Positions 1-8,181 are shown, numbered from the stretch's first letter. The stretch: 64,000 nt of DNA from Chitinophaga arvensicola (GCF_900110835.1 NZ_FOJG01000001.1:3069499-3133498); one strand, 5' to 3'. Made by a program: numbers and translations. Notes: a model not told the origin generated them from the letters alone.

Positions 1-43
1 TCCCTTCCCAGAGCGCTCCGGAGGAGTAATTGGTACGTTTCAT
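1..43 (-). CDS. RidA-family protein, 5' end only (partial)
   Basis: Only the first 14 codons lie in the window (M-K-R-T-N-Y-S-S-G-A-L-W-E-G); the gene continues leftward outside it. The stretch NYSSGA-W-E is the usual amino terminus of one branch of RidA/YjgF reactive-intermediate deaminases in Bacteroidota, which hydrolyse enamine/imine intermediates in the cytoplasm. A -7-like box TAGATTTG lies at 74-81 on the same strand, about 30 bases before the ATG, which supports a real start. The assignment rests on a short stretch and is tentative. Confidence 0.5.
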   Translation of the reverse strand, partial: MKRTNYSSGALWEG

Positions 44-73
44 AGCTATATTTTAGAAAGATGAGGAGATATA

Positions 74-81
74 CAAATCTA
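74..81 (-). promoter_or_regulatory. -7 box TAGATTTG ahead of the RidA-like gene
   Basis: The box matches the Bacteroidota -7 consensus TAnnTTTG and lies 30 bases upstream of the ATG at 43. No clear TTG -33 element is visible at the expected distance. Confidence 0.35.
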
Positions 82-144
82 CAACATCCTGTGGGTTGCG
101 ATAGCATGATCCTGCACTGGGTGACACCATGAATCATTACGGTG

Positions 145-1266
145 TTATTGCCGCGTTCCACTGCTATTATCCGGCGGTGGTGTGGTTCTGAACTTTACCA
201 CTTTCCCCAGCAGATCGAACCAGAACGGGGCGCCAAGAGAAATAGCCAGCGCCGTAATGCACCAGCCGCCAAAGATCAGCCAGCTGTTTTGCTGAAAGGG
301 ATGGGTATAGCCGCAGCGGAGCACCGGATGGCCACTGCTGGTGTCGGTGATGCAGGCGCGGCTGATACCCAGCACATTGGCAGCGTCGCCGGCATCGTTG
401 CGTAGCATGGCGTAAACACCGATCAGGGAAGTATCTCCCACAAATACGCGCAGCGAGGTATCGGCACGGAAAAAGGCGCTGTCTGGATGCAGTATATTTT
501 TACGTATAAGTGTATCCGTTATGGCGCTATAAGCAGGCGTTCGGCTGGTGGCCAGTTGAACCATTTCGGTGCGCACGTTTTTGTCTTTCATCAGGATCCG
601 TGCAATGGCAATAGAGTCTACATTGAACAAGGCGGCAATGGTGATACCGATGAAGAGCAGCCAGGTTTGTGTTTGCTTGCGGTACCAGCCACTGGCGCGG
701 GTCATGGTTTCATTGAACCAGCTCTCCATATTGATCCGGAAGGCAGGAATATTGTGATGGGCATCTTCAAACAGCTGCAGCAGGTGTTCCTGTGTATCTG
801 GTACCAGGTGCAGGGTATTGAGCGTGAGCGCCGTTTTCACCGCCTGTGCATCTGTACCGGCATGTTCTTTCACACTACCACGGAGCAGGTGCAGCATGGT
901 TTGTGAAAAGATCTGCGGACTGATATACGCAGGTCTCGATGTAGCGCTGTTTTCCCCCAGGTTACGGATGGATGGTGTGCTGTAGAATTTCCGGAGAAAC
1001 GGATTTTTGCGGAAGGGTTCAAAAAAGTAAACCACGCTCCAGCCCAGTTCGTAAAACCAGTTGAAGAAAGTAAACTTTCCAAACCAACCGAGGTCTTTGC
1101 TGTGATCATCTTCTTCCAGCATCCTGCGCAGGCCTTTGGTGAGCAACCGTGCGCGGGAATTGAAAATTCTGGCAATCAGTTCCTGTACTACGGAAGCCAG
1201 CAGGCTGTAAAGCAGGTAAATAAAAATAAGGCCGAGGGCCACATCAATGGCCAGGTTACTAAACAT
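145..1266 (-). CDS. Conserved membrane protein of unknown function
   Basis: This 373-aa protein has three predicted membrane segments at about residues 8-28, 201-221 and 328-348. The soluble part between the first two is basic and aromatic-rich. Just before the second segment is the motif WFNETMTRASGWYRK (183-197), which I associate with a widespread uncharacterised bacterial membrane family; the motif likely packs at the membrane surface. The ATG at 1266 directly precedes the first hydrophobic segment. The gene stands alone between the RidA-like gene and the divergent secreted protein at 1428. No enzymatic motif is visible and I do not assign a function. Confidence 0.75.
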   Translation of the reverse strand: MFSNLAIDVALGLIFIYLLYSLLASVVQELIARIFNSRARLLTKGLRRMLEEDDHSKDLGWFGKFTFFNWFYELGWSVVYFFEPFRKNPFLRKFYSTPSIRNLGENSATSRPAYISPQIFSQTMLHLLRGSVKEHAGTDAQAVKTALTLNTLHLVPDTQEHLLQLFEDAHHNIPAFRINMESWFNETMTRASGWYRKQTQTWLLFIGITIAALFNVDSIAIARILMKDKNVRTEMVQLATSRTPAYSAITDTLIRKNILHPDSAFFRADTSLRVFVGDTSLIGVYAMLRNDAGDAANVLGISRACITDTSSGHPVLRCGYTHPFQQNSWLIFGGWCITALAISLGAPFWFDLLGKVVKFRTTPPPDNSSGTRQ

Positions 1267-1402
1267 AAGGATAGGTATTAAGTTGACATATTCACATAAA
1301 AGTAAATATTTATACTAAAGATAAAAGGCCGCTACGCAATGTATTTGCAAACCCGTCGTTATGTTCTTATGAACTGCCGCTGAGTGCGGTGCAGAAACAT
1401 TA

Positions 1403-1410
1403 TATATTTG
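1403..1410 (+). promoter_or_regulatory. -7 box TATATTTG for the secreted protein at 1428
   Basis: This is a perfect TAnnTTTG followed by C, 17 bases upstream of the chosen ATG at 1428. An upstream in-frame ATG at 1389 would lie before the box, so the box argues for the downstream start. Confidence 0.45.
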
Positions 1411-1427
1411 CGCATATCTTAGTCCAT

Positions 1428-2183
1428 ATGAACTTGAAACATTTAGCCTTGTGTATAGGGATAGCCGCCGCCAGCAGCGCCTCTGCCCAGATCAAATACA
1501 GGGATACCGAGAAGAAGCCGACTTTAGTACCTTACGACAGCAGTATTGCCTTTCAGCATCTTACGCCAGACATTGCCCAATTGACGCTGGTAGGACAGGA
1601 AATTACGTTCCTGAAGCTGAACCCGAAGCGTCCGGTGAAGAACAAGGAAGATACCCTGCTCGATAATATTAAAGTGAAAGCCGTGATGGAAGTGCCATAT
1701 AAGAGCGTACTCAAAGGCGGACATTTTTATACGCCCTATAAGGCGGTTGAAAATAAAACCTTCCGCATTGTTGACTACGACCGTAAAAACCTTGACGGAG
1801 GTACACCTACCCTGATCTTTACGCTGCGCGATGAAGACAGGAAGCTGTTGCTTTTCCAGGTACCCGAAGAAAGCTTATCCAGTACGCCGGTTATTATCAA
1901 TGGTAACTACGAGTGGCTGAAACAGCAGTATGTTGGAAAGAAACTCCGTCTCCGGGCAGAGGAAAAGAAAACGGAAAATGTACTGGATAATAACAAGGAA
2001 ATTACCCTGAGTAATGCAGATACCTATTCCTGTACAGACATTGCGGTGATCTATGCCGGTAAACAGAAGTATGGCCAGCCTTTCCTGATAGTGAAGAACA
2101 GCGAGAACCAGGAACTGGCAATTGGTGTGGGTAAGAAAAGTGAATACGCCAATGGTCCGCTGATAGAAGAATTTGAATTTTAA
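1428..2183 (+). CDS. Secreted protein of unknown function
   Basis: The gene encodes a 252-aa protein when started at the ATG at 1428. That start gives a clean signal peptide (MNLKHLALCIGIAAASSASAQ), probably cleaved after SAQ, so the product should be periplasmic or surface-exposed. A longer reading frame from 1389 adds 13 residues before the signal and begins upstream of the -7 box at 1403. The mature part is lysine-rich and predicted mostly beta, without catalytic motifs I recognise. The gene is monocistronic and ends in two hairpins (2188-2209 and 2218-2256). I do not recognise the family. Confidence 0.75.
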   Translation: MNLKHLALCIGIAAASSASAQIKYRDTEKKPTLVPYDSSIAFQHLTPDIAQLTLVGQEITFLKLNPKRPVKNKEDTLLDNIKVKAVMEVPYKSVLKGGHFYTPYKAVENKTFRIVDYDRKNLDGGTPTLIFTLRDEDRKLLLFQVPEESLSSTPVIINGNYEWLKQQYVGKKLRLRAEEKKTENVLDNNKEITLSNADTYSCTDIAVIYAGKQKYGQPFLIVKNSENQELAIGVGKKSEYANGPLIEEFEF

Positions 2184-2217
2184 GCGGAAGGATACGGGGT
2201 TGTATCCTTGTATGAAT

Positions 2218-2258
2218 AAAGCATAAGGCGCTCTTCATAAGAGCGCCTTATGCTTTTA
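2218..2258. terminator. Strong bidirectional terminator hairpin
   Basis: An 18-bp perfect stem (2218-2235 with 2239-2256) with a 3-base loop is flanked by A-rich and T-rich ends. It separates the convergent genes ending at 2183 (+) and 2256 (-). A smaller hairpin AAGGATAC/GTATCCTT lies at 2188-2209. Confidence 0.85.
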
Positions 2259-3461
2259 TTTTGTATCGCCGGTTTCAAAGAAACAGCAGCTGCCACCTAC
2301 CCAGGTGTCCTGGCTGTTGAACCCGACGCCGATCATTTTTCCCTTGCTGATACGGGCCAGGTTGTGTACCAGTATAGGCCTGGCAGAGCCGTCCTGCCAG
2401 ATATAGATCATCCTGATCTCACAGATCGCCGGTCCTGTAGGCGTTTCTATGGCAGGGGCATATTTTACTTTATGTTGCAGGATCCAGTTCTCCGGATCTT
2501 TGATAGCATCAATATCTGCGGCAGTTACATCTATCAATACCCCTTTCCCGGCAAAAGAAAAGAGGGGCTTCAATACATAGTTTTCCAGGTCGGCCGGCAC
2601 TACCGGTAATTCATGCAGGAACCAGCTTTTAGGTACATAGTCGCTGTGAATAAAAGGCATGATGTATTTGCTGATGCGGTAAAACCAGTTGGGATGTGTG
2701 ATCCATTCCACATCGAGTTCCTGGAAAAGATTGACATGTGCGCCCAGGCTTTCTGCCTGATGTTGCAGGTCATCGAAAATGATGCGGTTATAGATGCGGC
2801 GGATACGCGTTTTTACGCCATCCTTTATATAGTACAATTGTTTTCCTTCCTGTATCAGTTCCGTTAAGCAAACGGTTTTAATCCCCAGGTTTTTTTCTGT
2901 GCTGTGAAAGTCGATACGTGTTTTCTGCTCCTCCGGTTTTACTTCCAGCAGGATCACTTCTTCCGGTGCAAAAGGTCCTACGATCATATCGCGCAGCAAC
3001 TGGTAATAAGCTGCTTCGTCGAGTCCGTTGAAGAAGTTACTGAGTCCGGCGGGGATATTGAAATGTGTTTTGAACCGCCTGGCCATTACTTCCTGGAAAG
3101 CCAGCATGGTAGGGAATCCCTGCAGTTCAATCAGCTGCGGCACCAGGTGGTCTTCTGCATCTTTACACACGGCAAAATCAATCACAATGAAATGCGGATG
3201 ATCATTTTCATGCGGCACTTTCAGCGATGCAGGAATCGCATCACGGGTAATGGTTTTGAAATCGGGGCGGAGCAATACATCCACAATTTCTTCACAGGCC
3301 TGCACCAGTTTGTTGCCCAGGGCAGCAGGTACAAACACCGGTGTTTCCGCCACCCGGAAAGCAGGCGCTTCACCGGTATCATCGGCAATACCTGCTAAAA
3401 AAGCCTGGTATTGTTCGGGCGTGAATTGCTCATTATATAATTTTCTGACAGCAGGGATCAT
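2256..3461 (-). CDS. ATP-grasp-like ligase, last gene of the amide-ligase cluster
   Basis: This 401-aa cytoplasmic protein has no signal peptide or membrane segment. The C-terminal half has ATP-grasp features: a Lys plus Gly-rich segment (YVLKPLFSFAGKG), a strand and hinge (NWILQHKV), an E-I-R-M-I strand and a late Asn (GVGFNSQD) in the position of metal and phosphate ligands. ATP-grasp enzymes join a carboxylate to an amine or thiol through an acyl phosphate. The substrate is unknown. It begins 11 bp after the glutamine amidotransferase gene and closes a five-gene leftward run, so it probably performs one condensation step of that pathway. It resembles the glutathionylspermidine-synthase-like branch only loosely. 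The fold is fairly sure, the reaction is not. Confidence 0.65.
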   Translation of the reverse strand: MIPAVRKLYNEQFTPEQYQAFLAGIADDTGEAPAFRVAETPVFVPAALGNKLVQACEEIVDVLLRPDFKTITRDAIPASLKVPHENDHPHFIVIDFAVCKDAEDHLVPQLIELQGFPTMLAFQEVMARRFKTHFNIPAGLSNFFNGLDEAAYYQLLRDMIVGPFAPEEVILLEVKPEEQKTRIDFHSTEKNLGIKTVCLTELIQEGKQLYYIKDGVKTRIRRIYNRIIFDDLQHQAESLGAHVNLFQELDVEWITHPNWFYRISKYIMPFIHSDYVPKSWFLHELPVVPADLENYVLKPLFSFAGKGVLIDVTAADIDAIKDPENWILQHKVKYAPAIETPTGPAICEIRMIYIWQDGSARPILVHNLARISKGKMIGVGFNSQDTWVGGSCCFFETGDTK

Positions 3462-3472
3462 AAATTGTTGAA

Positions 3473-4369
3473 TTAAAAGAACGAGTGTTCCTTGTCGTTA
3501 TGCGCCGCCACCTGTACCAGCCGTTCAATATTGGCGAGCCTTTCAGAGAGCTGACCGTAAATGGCATAGTCCAGGAAAGCGGTAATGAAGCGATCGTGTG
3601 TGAGCATAATCCTGTCCGGATCGGTGAGTTGCTGGATCATGCTGTTATATTTTTCCAGGCCGTGGTGTTTCACCACCTGGTTTTTCTTTTCTTCCTGGAG
3701 CAGGTACATGTGCATACCGGCGGCATCTGCTTCGGGATGAAACTGGGTTCCTATAAAGTGTTCGTTGAAGCGGATGGCCATAGTAGCACGTTCCAGCGGC
3801 ACATGTGGCCGTTCTTTTTCCAATGCAATGACATAGCCGCCCATTGCCTGTAGATTTTCGTAATCCAGTTCAATCACTTGCCAGTCGCGGCTATCTACAA
3901 TATAAAAAGGGTCTGGTAAGGCACTGAATACTTTTTCCTGCATGCCGGCAGCGGTTTTATGTACGGGGAAAACGCCGAAAGCGGGCGATTTACGTTTACA
4001 TACATTCCCCAGTTTATAATAGCGGCACATGATCTGGTAGGAGTGGCAGATAAAGAAGACGGGTTTCTTGACGGCTTCGGTACGATTCCACTCCAGCAAG
4101 TCTTCTATGAGGGAGAAGTAAGCGGTTTCCCAATCGCTGCCTTCACTGTCGACCGGACTACCCGGGCCGCCTGTAGAAATATAGATATCATAGGAAGTGT
4201 CAGGAACCTGTATCTGCTGCCTTACTTCAAACTCATCGAATTGCAGGTCGAGTGCATGCATACTGGCATATTTCGCCAGTATTTCACGGATACAGCGCAT
4301 CCCTTCATTGGGAACACCCTCATACATATCCAGCACAGCTACCTTCCAGCTATTTTTAATTGGATGCAT
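3473..4369 (-). CDS. Class I glutamine amidotransferase-like protein
   Basis: This 298-aa protein carries a class I glutamine amidotransferase domain in its first 220 residues: an STGGPGSP loop (65-72), the nucleophile Cys108 in FFICHSYQ and the H211-x-E213 pair in TQFHPEA. These complete the Cys-His-Glu triad. Such domains release ammonia from glutamine or act as gamma-glutamyl hydrolases. The remaining 80 residues are helical and not recognised. No synthetase domain is fused to it, so it may supply ammonia to, or trim gamma-glutamyl groups from, the product of the neighbouring ligases. A -7 box at 4374-4381 lies almost on its ATG. The gene follows the GCS2 gene after 56 bp. Confidence 0.8.
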   Translation of the reverse strand: MHPIKNSWKVAVLDMYEGVPNEGMRCIREILAKYASMHALDLQFDEFEVRQQIQVPDTSYDIYISTGGPGSPVDSEGSDWETAYFSLIEDLLEWNRTEAVKKPVFFICHSYQIMCRYYKLGNVCKRKSPAFGVFPVHKTAAGMQEKVFSALPDPFYIVDSRDWQVIELDYENLQAMGGYVIALEKERPHVPLERATMAIRFNEHFIGTQFHPEADAAGMHMYLLQEEKKNQVVKHHGLEKYNSMIQQLTDPDRIMLTHDRFITAFLDYAIYGQLSERLANIERLVQVAAHNDKEHSFF

Positions 4370-4373
4370 GCTG

Positions 4374-4381
4374 CAAAATTA
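4374..4381 (-). promoter_or_regulatory. -7 box TAATTTTG directly before the amidotransferase gene
   Basis: This is a perfect TAnnTTTG followed by C, with only four bases between the box and the ATG at 4369. It would give a nearly leaderless transcript for the last two genes of the cluster. No -33 TTG is visible. Confidence 0.4.
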
Positions 4382-4425
4382 CACAAATTTGTCTTTTTAC
4401 CGGTGTTAAGTGATGAAGACGAGCA

Positions 4426-5526
4426 TCAGCAGCCTTTCAGGAACTGGCCCTGGATGAAGTCGGTCACGGCTACAAGGTCGTTGGTGTCGGCGTATACCTG
4501 TAGCTGTTTATCCGCGCCGGTACCGGTTTCCAGCAGGCGGGTGGTGGCGGCAATCACTTCGCGGCTTCCCAGTTCATCTACTACATCATCAATAAAATCC
4601 AGTAGTTCAAATATGAGGGCGCGGGTATTGATTTCCATTTCCTTGCCGAAGTCGATGAGGTAACCATCGATGCCATAACGCGAAGCTCTCCATTTATTTT
4701 CATTGATGAGGGCGCGGTTATAGATGATGAAGTTGAGATTCTGCATGCGCAGTTTATAGATCTTCGCACACACTGCCTGGAACAATCCTGCCAGCATGAT
4801 GGTATCATCGAGGGTTAAGGGTACATCGCATACCCGGAATTCTACGGTATTGAAAAACGGGTGTACCCGCAGATCCCACCATACTTTTTTGGCGTTGTCG
4901 ATGCAGTTGGTTTTTACCAGTAGTTTGATATAGTTATCATATTCCTCAATGCTGGCAAAATAGTCGGGGATGCCGGTACGGGGAAATTTATCGAAAACTT
5001 TGGTACGGAATGATTTGAAGCCGGTGTTGCGGCCTTCCCAGAAAGGAGAGTTGGTGCTCAGTGCAAAGATATGCGGCAGGAAGTAACGGACAGAATTGGC
5101 AATATGTATCGCCATTTCCCTGTTTTCCATGCCTACATGCACATGCAGCCCGAAGATGAGATTGGAGCGGGCGGCATCCTGCATTTCGTTCACAATTTCA
5201 AAGTAGCGGGGATGATCGGTGATCAGTTGTTTTTCCCATTTACTGAAAGGGTGGGTACCGGAAGCGCCGATGCTGAAGCCCAGGTCGCCGGCTATTTGTG
5301 CAATGGTACGACGTAGATACGCCACATCGGTGCGGGCCTCATCGATATTGGCACAGATCTGTGTGCCTACTTCCACAACGGCCTGGTGGAATTCCGCTTT
5401 CACCTGGTCGCTGATCACTTTATGCGCCTGTTCAACAATTTTTTGTTCATGTGATCTGAGTTCCCGGGTAACGGGATCTATTACCATGTACTCTTCCTCA
5501 ATCCCCAGCGTGAACGCCTTAAACAT
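4426..5526 (-). CDS. Carboxylate-amine ligase, GCS2/YbdK family
   Basis: This 366-aa enzyme of the GCS2 family (YbdK branch) has the family's usual length. The starting motif is LGIEEEYMVID (residues 7-17), with Glu residues that bind Mg-ATP. Further family blocks are LHVHVGMENR, the STNSPFWEGRNTGFKSFR segment, the VEFRVCDVP strand and NENKWRASRYG. Members ligate glutamate or another amino acid to an amine through an acyl phosphate; E. coli YbdK has weak glutamate-cysteine ligase activity, but the true substrate varies. The gene is central in the cluster, between the tailed ATP-grasp gene and the amidotransferase, and is preceded by its own -7 box at 5552-5559. It probably makes a gamma-glutamyl or similar amide. 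Confidence 0.9.
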   Translation of the reverse strand: MFKAFTLGIEEEYMVIDPVTRELRSHEQKIVEQAHKVISDQVKAEFHQAVVEVGTQICANIDEARTDVAYLRRTIAQIAGDLGFSIGASGTHPFSKWEKQLITDHPRYFEIVNEMQDAARSNLIFGLHVHVGMENREMAIHIANSVRYFLPHIFALSTNSPFWEGRNTGFKSFRTKVFDKFPRTGIPDYFASIEEYDNYIKLLVKTNCIDNAKKVWWDLRVHPFFNTVEFRVCDVPLTLDDTIMLAGLFQAVCAKIYKLRMQNLNFIIYNRALINENKWRASRYGIDGYLIDFGKEMEINTRALIFELLDFIDDVVDELGSREVIAATTRLLETGTGADKQLQVYADTNDLVAVTDFIQGQFLKGC

Positions 5527-5551
5527 GTGGTATATATTTTAACACTGTCTA

Positions 5552-5559
5552 CAAATGTA
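5552..5559 (-). promoter_or_regulatory. -7 box TACATTTG before the GCS2 gene
   Basis: This perfect TAnnTTTG box lies in the 49-bp gap between the ATP-grasp stop (5576) and the GCS2 ATG (5526), leaving a leader of about 25 bases. It suggests an internal promoter in the cluster. No -33 element is obvious. Confidence 0.35.
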
Positions 5560-5575
5560 GGGCAGTAAAACGGTT

Positions 5576-6667
5576 TCATTTTTCTTTTTGTTGTTTTTTG
5601 GCCGGGCTTTTTTTCGCGGCGGTCTTTTTCTCCTTCTCGGGCGCTGCTTTTTTCTCTTTTACTGCTGCTGTTTTCTTTGCTTTGGGAGCGGCAGTTTTCT
5701 TTTTCTCTGCGGTGGCTACCGGTTTGGCTTTTGTACGACCTGGCTGCACAAATTTTCCCCAGGTGAGATTATCTTTTCCCGGTTTCTGCGCAATAGCCCT
5801 TTCAATGGCATAGCGGGCGCTGGTTTCCACCACCCATTCAAAATGTTCCGCACCAATAGAATGAATATCCGCATCAGGGGCGGGGTTGCAGAAGTCGATC
5901 GCATAAGGTACTTCGCTTCTTACCGCTATTTCTACGGTATTGAAATCATACCCGAGATGTTCATGCAGGGCCAGCACCTGTTCTGTGATCTGTGCGGCGA
6001 GCGCTTCGCTGGGCTCATAATCGGCCTGGTAACGGAGATGATGCGGATGCTTTGGATTGTAGGGCATAATGCGCACATGCTTACCACCAATACAGAAGCA
6101 GCGGTAGTATTGGCTGAAATCAATTTCCTCCTGCAGCATCATCACCAGCTGACCGGTTTCACTGTGTTTCTGGAAGAAATCCTCTTTATCCTCAACGCGG
6201 TATACATGCTTCCAGCCGCCACCGGCATAAGGTTTCATATAGGCCGGGAAGCTCACATATTCGAAGATACTGTTCCAGTCGAACGGATAAATGAGATTCC
6301 GGAACGATTTATCCGTGGTCTCATCCGGTAATTTATTGGAAGGCAGCAGTACAGTGCGCGGTACATTTACACCGATCTTTTCTGCCAGGGCATTATTGAA
6401 AAATTTATCATCAGCGCTCCACCAGAAAGGGTTGTTGATGACCGCTGCTCCTGCTGCTGCTGCATTTTTGAGATAGGAGCGGTAGAAGGGGACGTCCTGC
6501 GAAATGCGGTCTACAATAACGGCGTAGCCGGCGTCTTCTCCCTGCATCACTTTATCGATGGTGACAAATTCCGCGAAGATACCCGGAGGGTTGATACGGT
6601 TTACCCGGTCTACAAAAGCCTGCGGAAATGTGTTTTCCTGTCCGAAGAGAATTCCGATTTTTTTCAT
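5576..6667 (-). CDS. ATP-grasp ligase with Lys/Ala-rich tail
   Basis: With the ATG at 6667 the protein is 363 aa (MKKIGILFGQEN). An in-frame ATG 16 codons further up lies inside the preceding gene and is less likely. Residues 1 to about 305 form a RimK-like ATP-grasp enzyme: an N-terminal Rossmann-like part, AYMKPYAGGGW (Lys and Gly loop), the hinge MMLQEEI and DFCNPAPDAD with the metal-binding Asp and Asn. The last 53 residues (about 311-363) contain 20 Lys and 13 Ala with repeated KKTAA-like units, resembling histone H1 tails. Such tails usually bind nucleic acid or other polyanions, or could themselves be a ligase substrate. The gene starts 5 bp after the esterase gene. Confidence 0.85.
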   Translation of the reverse strand: MKKIGILFGQENTFPQAFVDRVNRINPPGIFAEFVTIDKVMQGEDAGYAVIVDRISQDVPFYRSYLKNAAAAGAAVINNPFWWSADDKFFNNALAEKIGVNVPRTVLLPSNKLPDETTDKSFRNLIYPFDWNSIFEYVSFPAYMKPYAGGGWKHVYRVEDKEDFFQKHSETGQLVMMLQEEIDFSQYYRCFCIGGKHVRIMPYNPKHPHHLRYQADYEPSEALAAQITEQVLALHEHLGYDFNTVEIAVRSEVPYAIDFCNPAPDADIHSIGAEHFEWVVETSARYAIERAIAQKPGKDNLTWGKFVQPGRTKAKPVATAEKKKTAAPKAKKTAAVKEKKAAPEKEKKTAAKKSPAKKQQKEK

Positions 6668-6672
6668 ACTAC

Positions 6673-7380
6673 TTACTTGATAAGTGAAACATAATGCGGC
6701 AGCATTTCCCGCCAAACGGGCCAGTCGTGCGTAGTTTGTGGCCTGATATCCAGCCAGTGTGTTATTTTTTTACCGGCAAGAATCCCCGACAGCTGTTCAT
6801 TCTGCGGCCTGGTCACATCCCTGTCGGCTACGCCCAGCACAATGCCCATGCGCCAGAGGTCTGCATGCTGATTATCCGGTATAAAGTCGGCCGGGTTATT
6901 ATAATATACGTTGTCGTCGTAGTGGCCATCCATGCGGAAGCGGATATCAAATACACCGCTTAAACTGAACAGGTAAGATACCCGTTCGGGATGGCGGAAG
7001 GCGAAGTTGGTGGCATGGTATCCGCCAAAACTGCATCCAGCGGCTACAATCCGCTCATGACCCGTTTCTTCGGTGATGCGGGGCAATATTTCTTCCATGA
7101 GCAGTTTGTCATAACAGGTATGATTATACGCTCTTTGATCCGGGGGAATATTTTTGTTATACCAGCTTACGGCATCAATGCTATCGGGACAATACACCTT
7201 GATTCTGCCTTCTTCAATAAACCAGCGGAGGGCCTCTATCAGGCCAAAGTCCTTGCTTTCATAATAGCGTCCCATGGAGGTGGGAAAGAGGAGTAAAGGA
7301 TAGCCACTATCGCCGTAAACCAACATCTCAAATTCCTTTCCCAGGTTAGGAGAATGCCACTTCAAATAGTTTTCAGTCAT
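6673..7380 (-). CDS. Alpha/beta-hydrolase esterase, first gene of the ligase cluster
   Basis: This 235-aa cytoplasmic esterase belongs to the putative-esterase (esterase D-like) group. The nucleophile elbow is GCSFGG with Ser117; candidate acid residues are D186 or D188 and the catalytic His is probably H218 (TTHDW). There is no signal peptide, so it acts inside the cell. It is the first gene of the leftward run, 5 bp before the tailed ATP-grasp gene, and diverges from another esterase at 7438. It could hydrolyse an ester or amide of the pathway product or act as an acyltransferase. Substrate unknown. Confidence 0.8.
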   Translation of the reverse strand: MTENYLKWHSPNLGKEFEMLVYGDSGYPLLLFPTSMGRYYESKDFGLIEALRWFIEEGRIKVYCPDSIDAVSWYNKNIPPDQRAYNHTCYDKLLMEEILPRITEETGHERIVAAGCSFGGYHATNFAFRHPERVSYLFSLSGVFDIRFRMDGHYDDNVYYNNPADFIPDNQHADLWRMGIVLGVADRDVTRPQNEQLSGILAGKKITHWLDIRPQTTHDWPVWREMLPHYVSLIK

Positions 7381-7437
7381 GGGAAAGTGTTTAGTTAAAT
7401 TTAAAAAAGATTATTGGTTTATTGGTAAATTGTTCCG

Positions 7438-8181
7438 GTGCAAACACATCAACATTATATCAATTCTGCATACCTGGGGCGGGAAGTGGTGCTGGACAGC
7501 TATTTTGCGGGTACGTCTCCTCATATACTTTTACTGGTAAATGACGGGCAGGAACTTTCCGGGTTATTACCTGCACTTCCTGATACGCTGATGGTAGCGG
7601 GTATTCATGCCGGTGCAGAACGGAAAGCGGAATATGGTACCGCCGGTGTACCGGATTATATGGGACAGGGACAGAAAGCGGGCGACTATACCCATTTTAT
7701 TATAACGGAACTGTTGCCATTCCTGCAACAGCAGTATCCCGGTATTACGTTTACCAAACGGGCTTTTGCCGGTTTTTCGCTGGGCGGGCTGTCCGCATTG
7801 GACATTACCTGGCATCACCCCGCACTTTTCCAACTGGCTGGTGTTTTCTCCGGTGCTTTATGGTGGCGTAGTAAGCCGCTGGGCGCGGAATACCACGACG
7901 ACCGCGACCGGATCATGCATCAGCTGATCCGTGCGGGCAGCTATCATCCGGGGCAGCAGTTTTTCTTTGAATGTGGTACAGCCGATGAAACGGCCGACCG
8001 GAACAACAACGGGGTGATCGATAGTATTGACGATACGCGGGATCTTATCCGGGAGTTGCTGCAAAAGGGGTACCGGCCCGACAAGGATATTTTTTCGCTG
8101 GAAATTCCCGGTGGCCGGCATGATGTAGCCACCTGGAAAAAAGCGATGGAGTTGTTCTTACAATTGCCTTTCTTTTATTGA
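7438..8181 (+). CDS. Esterase of the enterochelin-esterase-like group
   Basis: This 247-aa alpha/beta hydrolase starts with GTG at 7438; no ATG is available upstream. The nucleophile is Ser114 in AGFSLGG, with the probable catalytic His228 in GGRHDVATW near the end, as in enterochelin-esterase/esterase D proteins. There is no signal peptide. The segment DRNNNGVIDSIDDT (188-200) resembles a calcium-binding loop. The gene diverges from the ligase cluster with a 57-bp shared control region, so it is probably co-regulated. It may cleave an ester or amide of the product, or of an intermediate. Confidence 0.75.
   Translation: MQTHQHYINSAYLGREVVLDSYFAGTSPHILLLVNDGQELSGLLPALPDTLMVAGIHAGAERKAEYGTAGVPDYMGQGQKAGDYTHFIITELLPFLQQQYPGITFTKRAFAGFSLGGLSALDITWHHPALFQLAGVFSGALWWRSKPLGAEYHDDRDRIMHQLIRAGSYHPGQQFFFECGTADETADRNNNGVIDSIDDTRDLIRELLQKGYRPDKDIFSLEIPGGRHDVATWKKAMELFLQLPFFY

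Noticed and set aside
5588-6331. Long plus-strand frame with Phe/Leu/Gly-rich start opposite the tailed ATP-grasp gene
   Set aside because: It mirrors the Lys/Ala codons of the tail; no start context or domain supports it.
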